Assembly: GCA_041398025.1 (NCBI GenBank)
Contig: JAWKVM010000005.1
Span: 280,980-344,979 of the forward strand
Length of the DNA stretch: 64,000 nucleotides
Direction of reading: 5' to 3'
Source: JANQPX01 sp041398025
GTDB lineage: Bacteria; Pseudomonadota; Alphaproteobacteria; Geminicoccales; Geminicoccaceae
The position numbers were made by a program, and so were the translations under genes. Positions 54,387-62,719 of the stretch are shown here, piece after piece (position 1 is the first letter of the stretch; each line of letters begins with the position of its first letter). Under the pieces are notes generated by a model. It did not search any database and had not been told where the DNA came from. It saw nothing but the letters and a program-made list of their open reading frames with translations.

Positions 54387-55010
54387 GGTCATGTCGCCAT
54401 ACCAGGCATAGAGCCGGCGACGCTCGCCGCTGACCGGCGCGCCGTCCTTGAGCCCAGCATAGTGGATGGTGACCGGCTGGACGGTCACGCTGCTTGCGAG
54501 CCGGTCATCCTCGAGCGCGCCGAACAGGCTGCTCTTGAAGGGCAGAACTTGGCGGCCGTCGCTGCTGGTGCCTTCGGCGAACAGGACGAGGCTGGCGCCG
54601 GACGCCAGGCGCGCCTGCAAGTCGTCGCGCTGCCGTCCGCTGCTCTGCGCCTTGCGCTCGACGAACACGGTGCCGATGAGCCTGGCGAGAAAGCCGATCG
54701 CAGGCCAGCGGCTCACCTCCGACTTGGCGATAAAACCAGCATGCAGTCGGGAGCCGAGAAGGAGGATGTCGAGATAGGAGACGTGATTGGCGACGACCAG
54801 CGTCGGCCCTGCCGCATGAACCCGGCCGGAGACATGAAGATCGAGCCCGACGATGCGGCAGGCGAGGCGATGCCAGAGACGGATGACGGCAGGCGACGTG
54901 CTGTCCGACAGGGCCTGGCTCATCAGGGCCGGCGGCAGGAGGAGCAAGGTGAGGAGCATGAGGGCGAGCGCGCGGACGAGTGCTCGCGGATGCGATGCGT
55001 CCGCGCTCAT
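54147..55010 (-). CDS. olsA: 1-acyl-sn-glycerol-3-phosphate-type acyltransferase, probable OlsA
   Basis: A 287-residue membrane-associated PlsC-family acyltransferase. An N-terminal hydrophobic segment (ALVRALALMLLTLLLLPPAL) precedes the HX4D active site VVANHVSYLDILLLGSRLHA (about residue 74) and the substrate motif LVLFAEGTSSDGRQVLPFKS. The gene follows an OlsB-like N-acyltransferase (12-base gap), the order seen for ornithine-lipid synthesis (OlsB makes lyso-ornithine lipid; OlsA adds the second acyl chain). The role is therefore inferred from context; a plain phospholipid PlsC is the alternative. It converges on the glycosyltransferase with a 240-base overlap. Confidence 0.75.
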   Translation of the reverse strand: MSADASHPRALVRALALMLLTLLLLPPALMSQALSDSTSPAVIRLWHRLACRIVGLDLHVSGRVHAAGPTLVVANHVSYLDILLLGSRLHAGFIAKSEVSRWPAIGFLARLIGTVFVERKAQSSGRQRDDLQARLASGASLVLFAEGTSSDGRQVLPFKSSLFGALEDDRLASSVTVQPVTIHYAGLKDGAPVSGERRRLYAWYGDMTLLPHLWTVLGLPGVTVRLRWHDPIAPDRWTSRKDLAQVCRGLVVGGLIALQAEAELSGDRAVGALGEKAAEIALGGPLH

Positions 55011-55022
55011 CGAGCGGTGCGG

Positions 55023-55838
55023 TCAGGCAAGGGCGAGGCCTTTCGGCTGCCGGCTGTAGCGGTCGAGATAGCGCGTCCTGATCGCTTCGGTCGGCAGCAT
55101 CACGCAGACGTCGACGGTGTTGAAGTTGCGGTCGATCACCGCGCCGTCGCCGATCACCGCGCCCAGGCGAAGATAGCCCTTGAGCAGCGGCGGAAGGGCC
55201 GCCCAGGCGCGCTTCGGATCGATCTGCCCGACCGGCAGGCGCGCCATGTCGACATAGCGATGATCGAGCGCCCGCGGGCGGCAGCTCGACGCGGCGCCGT
55301 GAAAATGCTGCAGATAGCTGAGGCTCGCCGCATGGGCGTCAGGGTCGGCGCCGGGCAGGCTGGCGCAGCCGAACAGCATGTCGACCTCATGCTCGACCAC
55401 ATAGCCGGCGATCGCGCGCCAGAGGCGGTCGATCACCGCGCGCGAGCGGTAGTCGGGATCGACGCAGGAGCGGCCGAGCTCCAGGCAGCGCGCATAGCGC
55501 GCCATGATCGGCGCAAGGTCGAACTCGCCCGCCGAGTAGAAGCCGCGATGGCTGAGCGCGACCTCGCGGCGCATCAGGCGGAACGTGCCGACGACTGCGC
55601 CGGAGATATAGGGGACGAGACGCCGGCGTCTGGGCGCGATCACCAGCAGGTGATCGCAGACGCGGTCGAAGCGGTCGACATCCCGGCGCAGCAGCCTGTG
55701 CTTGAGCGACGACGTCGCCCCCATCTCCTGATGGAAGATGCGGTAGCGAAGGGCCTGGGCTTGCGCCACCTCGCGCCTGTTCCTGGCCAGCCGGACCAGC
55801 AATGTCGCCGTATCGACCTCGGTCTCCCGTTGCCGCAA
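55023..55838 (-). CDS. olsB: OlsB-like ornithine-acyl-ACP N-acyltransferase (GNAT/hemolysin-like)
   Basis: A 271-residue member of the OlsB family, which acylates ornithine with a 3-hydroxyacyl group to start phosphate-free ornithine-lipid synthesis. Visible: QAQALRYRIFHQEMG, FDRVCDHLLVI, GTFRLMRREVA, CLELGRSCVDPDYRSRAVID (the acyl-carrier binding stretch), and YLQHFHGAASSCRPRALDHR. The start is a TTG at 55838 preceded by GGAGG; no in-frame ATG fits better. Ornithine-lipid genes are induced by phosphate limitation in several alphaproteobacteria, and a degenerate Pho-like element lies upstream. Confidence 0.8.
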   Translation of the reverse strand: MRQRETEVDTATLLVRLARNRREVAQAQALRYRIFHQEMGATSSLKHRLLRRDVDRFDRVCDHLLVIAPRRRRLVPYISGAVVGTFRLMRREVALSHRGFYSAGEFDLAPIMARYARCLELGRSCVDPDYRSRAVIDRLWRAIAGYVVEHEVDMLFGCASLPGADPDAHAASLSYLQHFHGAASSCRPRALDHRYVDMARLPVGQIDPKRAWAALPPLLKGYLRLGAVIGDGAVIDRNFNTVDVCVMLPTEAIRTRYLDRYSRQPKGLALA

Positions 55839-55900
55839 GACCCTGCCTCCGATGATGAACTCCGATCACCGGGAGATTGATCGACGATCGGGATGGAGTG

Positions 55901-55929
55901 ATGACAGGGACGTGCCGGTTCGATGACAA
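55901..55929 (-). promoter_or_regulatory. Degenerate Pho-box-like element upstream of olsB
   Basis: On the minus strand TTGTCAT (55929-55923) and CTGTCAT (55907-55901) are 22 bases apart, exactly two 11-base units. The middle unit (CCGGCAC) matches only 4 of 7. It lies about 63 bases upstream of the olsB start. Apart from this, 55930-56078 shows no gene or signal I can support. Confidence 0.35.
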
Positions 55930-56078
55930 TCCACGCGCCGTCAGTTTTGACCTCGATGTCTTCGATCGGCGGAGACGAAAGCCTCGTCTCGATGCCGGCC
56001 CCCGAACGCTGAGCCGAAGACGCTGTGTCCAGCCTGCCAGATGTTCGTCAAAGCCTGCGCCGAACGTCGACGGTCGGC

Positions 56079-56295
56079 TCAGGGTTCGTCGCCTTTGAGT
56101 GCGCGCTGCTTCGTGATGAAATCGACGAAGGCGCGCAGCGTCGTTCCGGATAGCCGGGCGATGCCGCGAGCACCCCCGATTGCCGGCGCGGGCCGATCGG
56201 CCCGGCGATCATGTCCTGAGCCAGATGCTCGCCATAGCGAACAAGTTCTTCGCCGAGCCCGTGGTTATCAAGCAATGGCCGATCAGCCATATCGC
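56079..56295 (-). pseudogene. Possible C-terminal remnant of a LysR-type regulator
   Basis: On the minus strand the last ~25 codons before the TGA at 56081-56079 read GIARLSGTTLRAFVDFITKQ, resembling the end of LysR-family effector domains (LSxxxRAFVDFL). Upstream, a fragment in another frame (GEELVRYGEHLAQDMIAG) may belong to the same protein. No helix-turn-helix remains. It lies divergently next to the aldo/keto reductase remnant it could once have regulated. Confidence 0.35.
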
Positions 56296-56316
56296 CGTAG
56301 GAAAGGAGATGTTTCC

Positions 56317-56790
56317 ATGACCACGCCTTCCCCGCTGCGGCCGCCGGCCGGTTCACCTTCCCCGGCAGCTCGATCTCGGTCAACCGCATGGGCTATGGCG
56401 CGATGCAGCTTGCCGGGCGGCATGTGTTCGGCGAGCCCAGGAATCCTGCCGAGGCGCGCGCCGTGCTGCTGGAAGCGCTGGAGCTTGGCGTCGACCATAT
56501 CGACACCAGCGATTTCTATGGCCGCATGTGACCAACCGGCTGATCCGGGAGGCGCTCTTTCGCTATCCCGACACGCTCACGATCGCCCCCAAAGGTCGGC
56601 GCCTGGCGTAACGACAAGGGCGCCTGGATCCTGGAGCGCGGCGCCGACTTTCTGAAAAAGTCGGTCGAGGACAATCTCGGGCGGCTCGGCCTTGGGAAGA
56701 TGGCCATCGTCAGTCTGCGCATGGGCGGGCCCGAGGAGGACATCGCCGCGCCGATAATGAGCGACAGGACCAGGCAGGATGACGACGCGG
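56317..56790 (+). pseudogene. Aldo/keto reductase remnant
   Basis: An AKR N-terminal half split by indels. A good start remains (AAAGGAG, then ATG 56317). After a frame change near 56350 the sequence reads NRMGYGAMQLAG, VLLEALELGVDHIDTSDFYG (the catalytic Asp/Tyr segment); a missing C near 56521 shifts the frame, then TNRLIREALFRYPDTLTIA, another shift near 56592, then LKKSVEDNLGRLGLGKMAIV ending in RMGGPEED. The C-terminal half is absent; the frame passes directly into the molybdoenzyme remnant. Confidence 0.65.
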
Positions 56791-57681
56791 CCATGCCGGT
56801 CACGCGGCGGCAGGTCGTCGAGGGCGGCGCGCTGGTGATCGGGGCCTCGCCGTTAGCAAGGCGTTCGCCGCCAAGCATCGCTTTGAGCACATGGTCTATG
56901 GCGCGATCGCCTTCAGCACCATCGCCAGGGGATGCCTTGCCTCGCTGGACGTGTCGGCGGCGGAGGCAGCCCCGGGGGTGCTGTTCGTCCTGACCCACAG
57001 GAACGCGCCGCGGATGGCGCCGCCCGAGCCGTTCCTGGCATCGCCGACAGGTGCTGCCGGCAGCGAGCTGCCGGTGATGCAGGACAACGAGATCCACTGG
57101 AACGGGCAGCCGATCGCGCTGGTACTGGCGGAGACCCAGGAGCAGGCCGACCATGCGGCCAGCCTGATCCGTGCGACCTAAGACCGGGCACCGGCGGTGA
57201 CCAGCTCTGCCGCGGCCGCCCTGGCCGCTGCACCGGTCTCGGCTTCGGCGGCAAGACGATGCGGCACTAGCATTTTCTCGCCGTCGCGGCGTCGAAAGTT
57301 TCCGGGCGACCCGTCCAGCTGAACCTCAGCCGCGAGGGCATGTTCCGGATCTGCGGCGGGCGCGCACCGACCGAGCAGCGCATTGCGCTCGGCGCCGATC
57401 GCGACGGCCGCCTCAAGGCGCTGATGCATACCGGCACCACGGTCAAGATCGAGCAGAACGCGATGACCGAGCCGTTCATCGAGGCGAGTCAGCACATGTA
57501 TCGCTCGGAGGCGACCCTGCTCGAGGTCAGCGCGGAGGCCGAGGCCCCGCCGCCCGTCGAGGCGGAGAGCTGGTCGATGCACAGCTACGGCGCGGTTTTC
57601 TGCGAAGCCCGCGTGCATGCGGTCACCGGCAAGCGCATACGGGATCTGCCGATCACGCTCGACAAGCTGCTGTCATACTGA
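56790..57681 (+). pseudogene. Molybdopterin-dependent aldehyde/xanthine oxidoreductase large-subunit remnant
   Basis: Pieces of a YagR/PaoC-type large subunit. From about 56860: KHRFEHMVYGAIAFSTIARG, LDVSAAEAAPGVLFVLTHRN, ELPVMQDNEIHWNGQPIALV, LAETQEQADHAASLIRAT, then a stop at 57181. From about 57285, in another frame: SGRPVQLNLSREGMFRICGG, PTEQRIALGADRDGRLKALM, MTEPFIEASQHMYRSEATLL. The sequence then jumps to a late segment (WSMHSYGAVFCEARVHAVTG), showing a large internal deletion of the ~740-residue protein. Partner FAD and iron-sulfur subunits are not in the window. Nothing is seen in 57682-57841. Confidence 0.65.
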
Positions 57682-57841
57682 CCCGCTTAGACATCGGCCG
57701 CTCTTGTCCATGAGCTTGGAGTCAATGGAATTGCGCGGGCCTTCGACAGACCTTTGTCGAGAAGAGCCTGCATACCCCTCAACCTCTTGGCGCTGCTCTC
57801 GAAGGCGGTCCAAACCCCATGCCGTGGTCACACCACCACCG

Positions 57842-58858
57842 CTAGATCAGGCCGTCTTCCACGAGGCATTCGGCGATCTGCACGGCATTGAGCGCGGCGC
57901 CTTTTCGGAGGTTGTCGGCGACCACCCACATGTTGAGGCCGAAAGGCACGGTGTCGTCCTGACGGAGCCGCGAGACCAGGACGTCGAACTCGCCGACGCT
58001 GTCGATCGGGGTCGCGTAGTAGAGCTCGTCCGGCTTGTCGATCAGCTGCACGCCCGGTGCCTCATAGAGGGCGTCGCGCGCGTCCTCGACCGTGAGTTCG
58101 TGCTCGAACTCGACATTGACCGCCTCGGAATGGCCGACGAACACGGGCACACGCACGCAGGTCGCGGTGACCTCGATGGCGGGGTCGAGGATCTTCTTGG
58201 TCTCGACCGCCATCTTCCATTCCTCCTTGGTCGAGCCGTCCTCGAGGAACACGTCGATCTGGGGAATGACGTTGAAGGCGATGCGCTTCTGGAATTTCTT
58301 GGGCTCGACCTGGCGCGTCTCGTAGATGCCCTTGGTCTGGTTGAACAGCTCGTCCATGCCCGCCTTGCCGGCTCCGCCCGCGGCCTGATAGGTGGCGACC
58401 ACCACGCGCTTGATGCGCGCCATGTCGTGCAGCGGCTTCAGCGCCACCACCATCTGGATGGTCGAACAGTTTGGATTGGCGATGATGTTGCGCTCGCGGA
58501 AACCTTCGAGCGCCTCGCGGTTGACCTCCGGCACGATCAGCGGGACGTCCGGCTCCATGCGAAAGTGCGAGGTGTTGTCGATCACCGTGCAGCCGGCCTC
58601 GGCGGCGCGCGGCGCATGGATCTTGGACACGGAGGCGCCGGGGGAGAACAAGGCGACGTCGAAGCCCTCGAAGTCGAACTTCTCCAGGTCGCGGACCTTC
58701 AGCTCGTCCTTGTCACCGTAAGATACTTCCCTGCCGACCGAGCGGCTGGAGGCGAGCGCAACAACCTCATCGGCGGGGAAATCCCGCTCGGCGAGGATGT
58801 TCAGCATTTCGGCGCCGACCGCTCCGGTCGCGCCGACGACGGCTACTTTGTAACCCAT
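57842..58858 (-). CDS. asd: Aspartate-semialdehyde dehydrogenase
   Basis: Reduces aspartyl phosphate to aspartate semialdehyde with NADPH for Lys/Thr/Met and cell-wall diaminopimelate synthesis. It has 338 residues, the normal length. Motifs: VAVVGATGAVGAEMLNILAE (nucleotide loop), LASSRSVGREV, ALFSPGASVS, the catalytic Cys in NPNCSTIQMVVALKPLHD, and TYQAAGGAGKAGMDEL, with His in VPVFVGHSEAV. It is the last gene of the right-end block, 67 bases after leuB. Confidence 0.95.
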   Translation of the reverse strand: MGYKVAVVGATGAVGAEMLNILAERDFPADEVVALASSRSVGREVSYGDKDELKVRDLEKFDFEGFDVALFSPGASVSKIHAPRAAEAGCTVIDNTSHFRMEPDVPLIVPEVNREALEGFRERNIIANPNCSTIQMVVALKPLHDMARIKRVVVATYQAAGGAGKAGMDELFNQTKGIYETRQVEPKKFQKRIAFNVIPQIDVFLEDGSTKEEWKMAVETKKILDPAIEVTATCVRVPVFVGHSEAVNVEFEHELTVEDARDALYEAPGVQLIDKPDELYYATPIDSVGEFDVLVSRLRQDDTVPFGLNMWVVADNLRKGAALNAVQIAECLVEDGLI

Positions 58859-58925
58859 GGTCTATATCCAGATTCGTTTTCAGTGGCTCGATCGCATCCA
58901 GGATCGAGCGAGGTCTAAGTCGACG

Positions 58926-60059
58926 CTAAGCCGAGGCGGCTTTGTCGAGCTCGCGGACGATGGTCTCGCCCATGACCGAGGTCGACACCTTGGCCATGCC
59001 GTCCTGCATGATGTCGCCGGTGCGGAGACCGCCTGCGAGCACCTTGCTGATGGCACCATCCAGGAGGTCGGCATCGTCGTCACGATCGAAGGAGTAGCGG
59101 AGCATCATCGAGAAGCTCTGCAGCATGGCGATCGGATTGGCGAGGCCCTGGCCCGCGATATCCGGCGCACTGCCGTGCACCGGCTCATACAGCGCCTTAC
59201 GCTTGCCGCTTTCGTCGGGGGCGCCGAGGGAGGCGGACGGAAGCATGCCGAGGGAGCCGGTGAGCATGGCGGCGCAGTCGGAGAGGATATCGCCGAACAG
59301 ATTGTCGGTGACGATTACGTCGAACTGCTTGGGCGCGCGCACCAGCTGCATGGCGCAGTTATCGGCGTACATGTGGCTCAGCTCGACGTCGGCGTAGTCG
59401 GCATCGTGCAGCTTCTGCACCTCTTCGCGCCAGAGCACGCCCGCTTCCATGACGTTCGCCTTCTCGACCGAGCACACCCGGCCCTGGCGCTTGCGCGCAA
59501 GCTCGAAGCCGACCGCGGCAACGCGACGGATTTCCGAGGTGGTGTAGACCTGGGTGTTGATGCCGCGGCGCTCGCCATTGGGCAGCGTCTCGATGCCGCG
59601 CGGCTCGCCGAAATAGATGCCGCCCGTCAGCTCACGCAGGATCATGATATCAAGCCCTTGGACCAGCTCGGGCTTGAGGGACGAGCTGGAAACCAGGGCG
59701 TCGAACACCTTGGCCGGGCGGAGATTGGCGAACAGGCCGAGTTCTTTCCTGAGTTTCAGCAGGCCGCGCTCGGGCTTCTTGTCGAAGGGCAGGTCGTCAT
59801 ATTTCGGGCCGCCGACCGCGCCGAACAACACGGCATCCGACTGCAGCGCCTTCTCCAGGGTCTCGTCGGCGAGGGGGGTGCCGTGCTTGTCATAGGCAGC
59901 ACCGCCGACCAGATCCTCGTCCAGCTCGAAGGACACGCCGCGCGCGCGATCAAACCAGTCCATGACCCGGCGGACCTCGCGAAACACCTCGGGGCCGATG
60001 CCGTCGCCCGGCAGGAGCAGGACGCTACCGAGCACGCCGTCGTTACGCGGGTAGGACAT
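58926..60059 (-). CDS. leuB: 3-isopropylmalate dehydrogenase
   Basis: NAD-dependent oxidative decarboxylation of 3-isopropylmalate in leucine synthesis. 377 residues. Motifs: LLLPGDGIGPEVFREVRRVM, GAVGGPKYDDLP, LRPAKVFDAL, RELTGGIYFGEPRG, VEKANVMEAGVLWREEV and the metal/NAD loop region VTDNLFGDILSDCAAMLTGS, with EPVHGSAPDIAGQGLANPIA near the C-terminus. It is intact, unlike the adjacent leuD and leuC. The start overlaps the leuD stop by one base. Confidence 0.96.
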   Translation of the reverse strand: MSYPRNDGVLGSVLLLPGDGIGPEVFREVRRVMDWFDRARGVSFELDEDLVGGAAYDKHGTPLADETLEKALQSDAVLFGAVGGPKYDDLPFDKKPERGLLKLRKELGLFANLRPAKVFDALVSSSSLKPELVQGLDIMILRELTGGIYFGEPRGIETLPNGERRGINTQVYTTSEIRRVAAVGFELARKRQGRVCSVEKANVMEAGVLWREEVQKLHDADYADVELSHMYADNCAMQLVRAPKQFDVIVTDNLFGDILSDCAAMLTGSLGMLPSASLGAPDESGKRKALYEPVHGSAPDIAGQGLANPIAMLQSFSMMLRYSFDRDDDADLLDGAISKVLAGGLRTGDIMQDGMAKVSTSVMGETIVRELDKAASA

Positions 60060-60700
60060 CAGGCGGCCTCCCCGTCGCGGTAGAGCCAGGGCTCCGCCGC
60101 CTTCTGGCGGCCCTCGAAATCGTCGATCCTGCCCTTGCGCTCCATGGTCTGGCCGATGTCGTCGAGACCGTTCAGGAGGCAGTGCTTCTTATGCGGGTCG
60201 ACCTCGAACTTGAAGACCTCGTTGCCCACGGGGCGATGGATCTCCTGCTTCTCCAGATCGATGGTGAAGGTCGGGTTTTCGGCATCAGCCGCTTCCTGGA
60301 GAAGGATGTCGACCTGCTCCTTGGGCAGAACGATCGGCAGGATGCCGTTCTTGTAGCAATTGTTGTTGAAGATGTCGGCGAAGGAGGGTGCGATCACGCA
60401 GCGGATGCCGAAATCGAGCAGCGCCCAGGGCGCGTGCTCGCGCGAGCTGCCGCAGCCGAAATTGTCGTCGGCGATCAGGATCTCCGCGTTTCGATAGGGC
60501 TCCTGGTTGAGGATGAATCCCGGCTTCTCCGTCGTACCGTCGTCCTCAGCGGGAGCGTTTTGAACAGGGCGACGCCAAGCCCGGTCCGCTTGATCGTCTT
60601 CAGCCACTTGGCCGGAATCATCTTTGTCGGTGTCATTGCTTCGACCAGCCAGCGGCAAGGTGCAGCGATACCGGTGAGCTTCTGTTGTAAACGGCTCCAT
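60059..60700 (-). CDS. leuD: 3-isopropylmalate dehydratase small subunit, N-terminal part frameshifted
   Basis: Small subunit of isopropylmalate isomerase. From about residue 55 to the end it is normal: KPGFILNQEPYRNAEILIAD, NFGCGSSREHAPWALLDFGI, FADIFNNNCYKNGILPIVLP. In the first ~55 codons (about 60525-60695) the frame jumps repeatedly: MEPFTT starts in one frame, LTGIAAP is in another, NDTDK is back in the first, and MIPAKWLKTIKRTGLGVALF is again in the other. At least four small indels are needed to restore the family sequence; the net change keeps one long open frame, so the gene looks open but carries a scrambled N-terminus. Confidence 0.85.
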   Translation of the reverse strand: MEPFTTEAHRYRCTLPLAGRSNDTDKDDSGQVAEDDQADRAWRRPVQNAPAEDDGTTEKPGFILNQEPYRNAEILIADDNFGCGSSREHAPWALLDFGIRCVIAPSFADIFNNNCYKNGILPIVLPKEQVDILLQEAADAENPTFTIDLEKQEIHRPVGNEVFKFEVDPHKKHCLLNGLDDIGQTMERKGRIDDFEGRQKAAEPWLYRDGEAA

Positions 60701-60731
60701 CGGTCGATCCTCGGTCGTACCACGACTCTGG

Positions 60732-60750
60732 TTGACTTGGACTCGACACC
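60732..60750 (+). repeat. Third copy of the interspersed repeat seen at 4567-4659
   Basis: Nineteen bases between leuC and leuD match the left arm at 4571-4589 (one C absent from the CC doublet, otherwise identical over TTGACTTGGAC and TCGACACC). It is 56 kb away and in an unrelated gene, so it is not a local duplication. Confidence 0.5.
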
Positions 60751-60762
60751 TTGGGACGGGTC

Positions 60763-62184
60763 TCAGGCCAAGGAATTGTTCTCAGGAGAGTTTCGACGCC
60801 CGTCGATGGTCATGAGGGCAGCGGCAGCGGCCATGGCGTGGAGACGAGATGGGTGCGCTCCGCCCTTGCCCTGGCGGCCCTCGAAATTGCGGTTCGAGGT
60901 CGACGCGGCGCAGTACTTTCGCCCGGGCCTGAGCTGGATCCGGTTCATGCCGAGGCACATGGAGCAGCCGGGGCTCGCGCCATTCGGAAGCCAGACCCAG
61001 AAAATCTTGTCCAGGCCTTCCTCTTCCGCCTGGTGCTTCACCAGACCGAGCCGGGGACGATCATGTCTGGCAGGCCGGCGATGCGCTTGCCCCTGACTAC
61101 CCGGCGGCGGCGCGCAGATCCTCGATGTGGCCATTGGTGCAGGAGCCGACGAACACCTTGTCGATCTTGACCGAAATCGGCGTGCGCCAGCTCGAGGCCC
61201 ATATAGATGAGCGAGCGCTCCACATGCGCGGCGGTTCGGGTCGTCGACCGACTTCGGAGCTGGCACGCGGCGCCGCTAACCGGCGCCACGTCCTGCAGTT
61301 GGTGCCTCAGGTGACCTTCCAGGAAAGCTGATCTCCTTGGCCTTGAGCACCACTTCCTTGTCGTAGGTGGCGCCTTCGTCCGAGGGGAGGGTCTTCCAGA
61401 ACCTGCACGCCTGCCTCGAACGCACCGGCCTTGGTGCCATGGGGGCGACCCTTGATGCACCGGAGGTGGTCTCGTCGGGCGCGATCAGATCCATGGCACC
61501 TGCCTTGATGGTCGCTGGCGGCAGATGGTCATGCGCCCGGCCATGCCGAGTTTTTTACGACGTCACCGGCACACTTGATCACGTGGCCGGTGCCGCCTGC
61601 CGTGCCGATCTTGCCGACGATCGCCAGCACCACGTCCTTGGCGGTGACGCCGGGCAGCAGGTCACCCTCGACAGTGATGCGCATGTTGGCGGGACGCTTC
61701 TGGTAGAGGCCCGGGGTGGTTAACACGATGCTCGACCTCGGAGGTGCCGATGCCAAGCGGCGAAAGCGCACCGAAAGCACCGTGAGTCGAGGTGTGGCTG
61801 TCGCCGCAGACGATGGTCATGCCGGGCAGGGTGAAACCCTGCTCCGGGCCGATGATGCGCACGATGCCCTGGCGAATACCGTCGACGTCGAACAGCTGGC
61901 ACGCCGAAGTCCTTGCAGTTCTGCTGCAGGGTCTCGACCTGGATGCGCGACTGCTCCTCCTCGATGCCCTTGGAGCGATCGGTGGTCGGCACGTTGTGAT
62001 CGGGCACGGCGAGGGTGGCGTCGGGCCGGCGCACCGGGCGTCCGGCATTGCGCAGGCCTTCGAAGGCCTGCGGGCTGGTGACCTCATGGACGAGATGCCG
62101 GTCGATATAGATCAGCGCGGTGCCGTCCTCCTGCTGATCGACCAGATGCTGCTCCCAGATTTTGTCAAAAAGCGTCCGTGGCAT
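60763..62184 (-). pseudogene. leuC: 3-isopropylmalate dehydratase large subunit, broken by many indels
   Basis: All parts of LeuC can be read, but in changing frames. Start MPRTLFDKIWEQHLVDQQED at 62184; ALIYIDRHLVHEVTSPQAFE; then IVRIIGPEQGFTLPGMTIVC, GDSHTSTHGAFGALSPLGIG (iron-sulfur/active-site region); MRITVEGDLLPGVTAKDVVL; DLIAPDET; YDKEVVLKA; and the end GCSMCLGMNRIQLRPGRKYC with the cluster Cys and STSNRNFEGRQGKGGAHPSR. I count at least seven frame changes in 1.4 kb. The product would be non-functional as written. Many scattered single-base changes beside perfectly intact neighbours suggest low-quality sequence as much as decay. Confidence 0.85.
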
Positions 62185-62251
62185 TTTTTTCACTTGGGCT
62201 TGGCGCCTGCGTCAACGGTATGCCGTTGCAATCGACGACGCCTGTTGTGCG

Positions 62252-62306
62252 GACCCGGCCTATCGACCGGGTCTCAGGCAAGTCAGCGCACTGAGCCGCG
62301 CTCAGT
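62252..62306. other. Two hairpins between rplS and leuC
   Basis: GACCCGG (62252-62258)/CCGGGTC (62267-62273) and ACTGAGC (62290-62296)/GCTCAGT (62300-62306) are perfect 7-base stems; the second overlaps the rplS stop codon. Neither is followed by a T-run on the minus strand. They may protect the 3' end of the ribosomal-protein message or act in partial termination before the leu genes. Confidence 0.45.
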
Positions 62307-62712
62307 CGGCGGCGGATTTGTCGACGTCGTTGGCGGCCTGAGCTTTCGGGCGGTCGTCGCGGCGCTCGGTGATGCGGGCCGCCTTGCCGGTACGGCCACG
62401 CAGGTAGTAGAGTTTGGCGCGACGCACGCGGCCGCGGCGCATCACCTGGATGTCGGCGATCTGCGGGCTGTAGAGCGGGAAGATACGCTCGACGCCCTCG
62501 CCATAGCTGATTTTCCGAACCGTGAAGGCGGAGTTGATGCCGCGATTCTTGCGCGCGATGCACACGCCCTCGAAGGCCTGGATGCGCTCGCGGGTGCCCT
62601 CGACCACCTTGACGTTGACCCGAAGCGTGTCGCCGGGCCCGAAATCAGGAATCTGACGCTCCTCGGTGAGCTGGTTGATCTGCTCCTGCTCGAGCTGTTG
62701 AATGACGTTCAT
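62302..62712 (-). CDS. rplS: 50S ribosomal protein L19
   Basis: A 136-residue L19: MNVIQQLEQEQINQLTEERQ, FGPGDTLRVNVKVVEGTRER, QAFEGVCIARKNRGINSAFT, VRKISYGEGVERIFPLYSP, and the basic KLYYLRGRTGKAARI. A ~20-residue Ala/Asp-rich tail follows, as is usual in alphaproteobacteria. It starts 7 bases after trmD; the frame is open to 63012 but only antiphase to trmD. Confidence 0.97.
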   Translation of the reverse strand: MNVIQQLEQEQINQLTEERQIPDFGPGDTLRVNVKVVEGTRERIQAFEGVCIARKNRGINSAFTVRKISYGEGVERIFPLYSPQIADIQVMRRGRVRRAKLYYLRGRTGKAARITERRDDRPKAQAANDVDKSAAD

Positions 62713-62719
62713 GGCAACC

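Noticed and set aside
57617..58918. A 433-codon plus-strand frame over asd
   Set aside because: Antisense to an unambiguous aspartate-semialdehyde dehydrogenase; repetitive Asp/His/Leu composition.
60525..62184. Programmed frameshifting or recoding in leuC/leuD
   Set aside because: There are too many shifts in both directions, with no slippery heptamers or shared structure; indels by decay or sequencing error explain them better.
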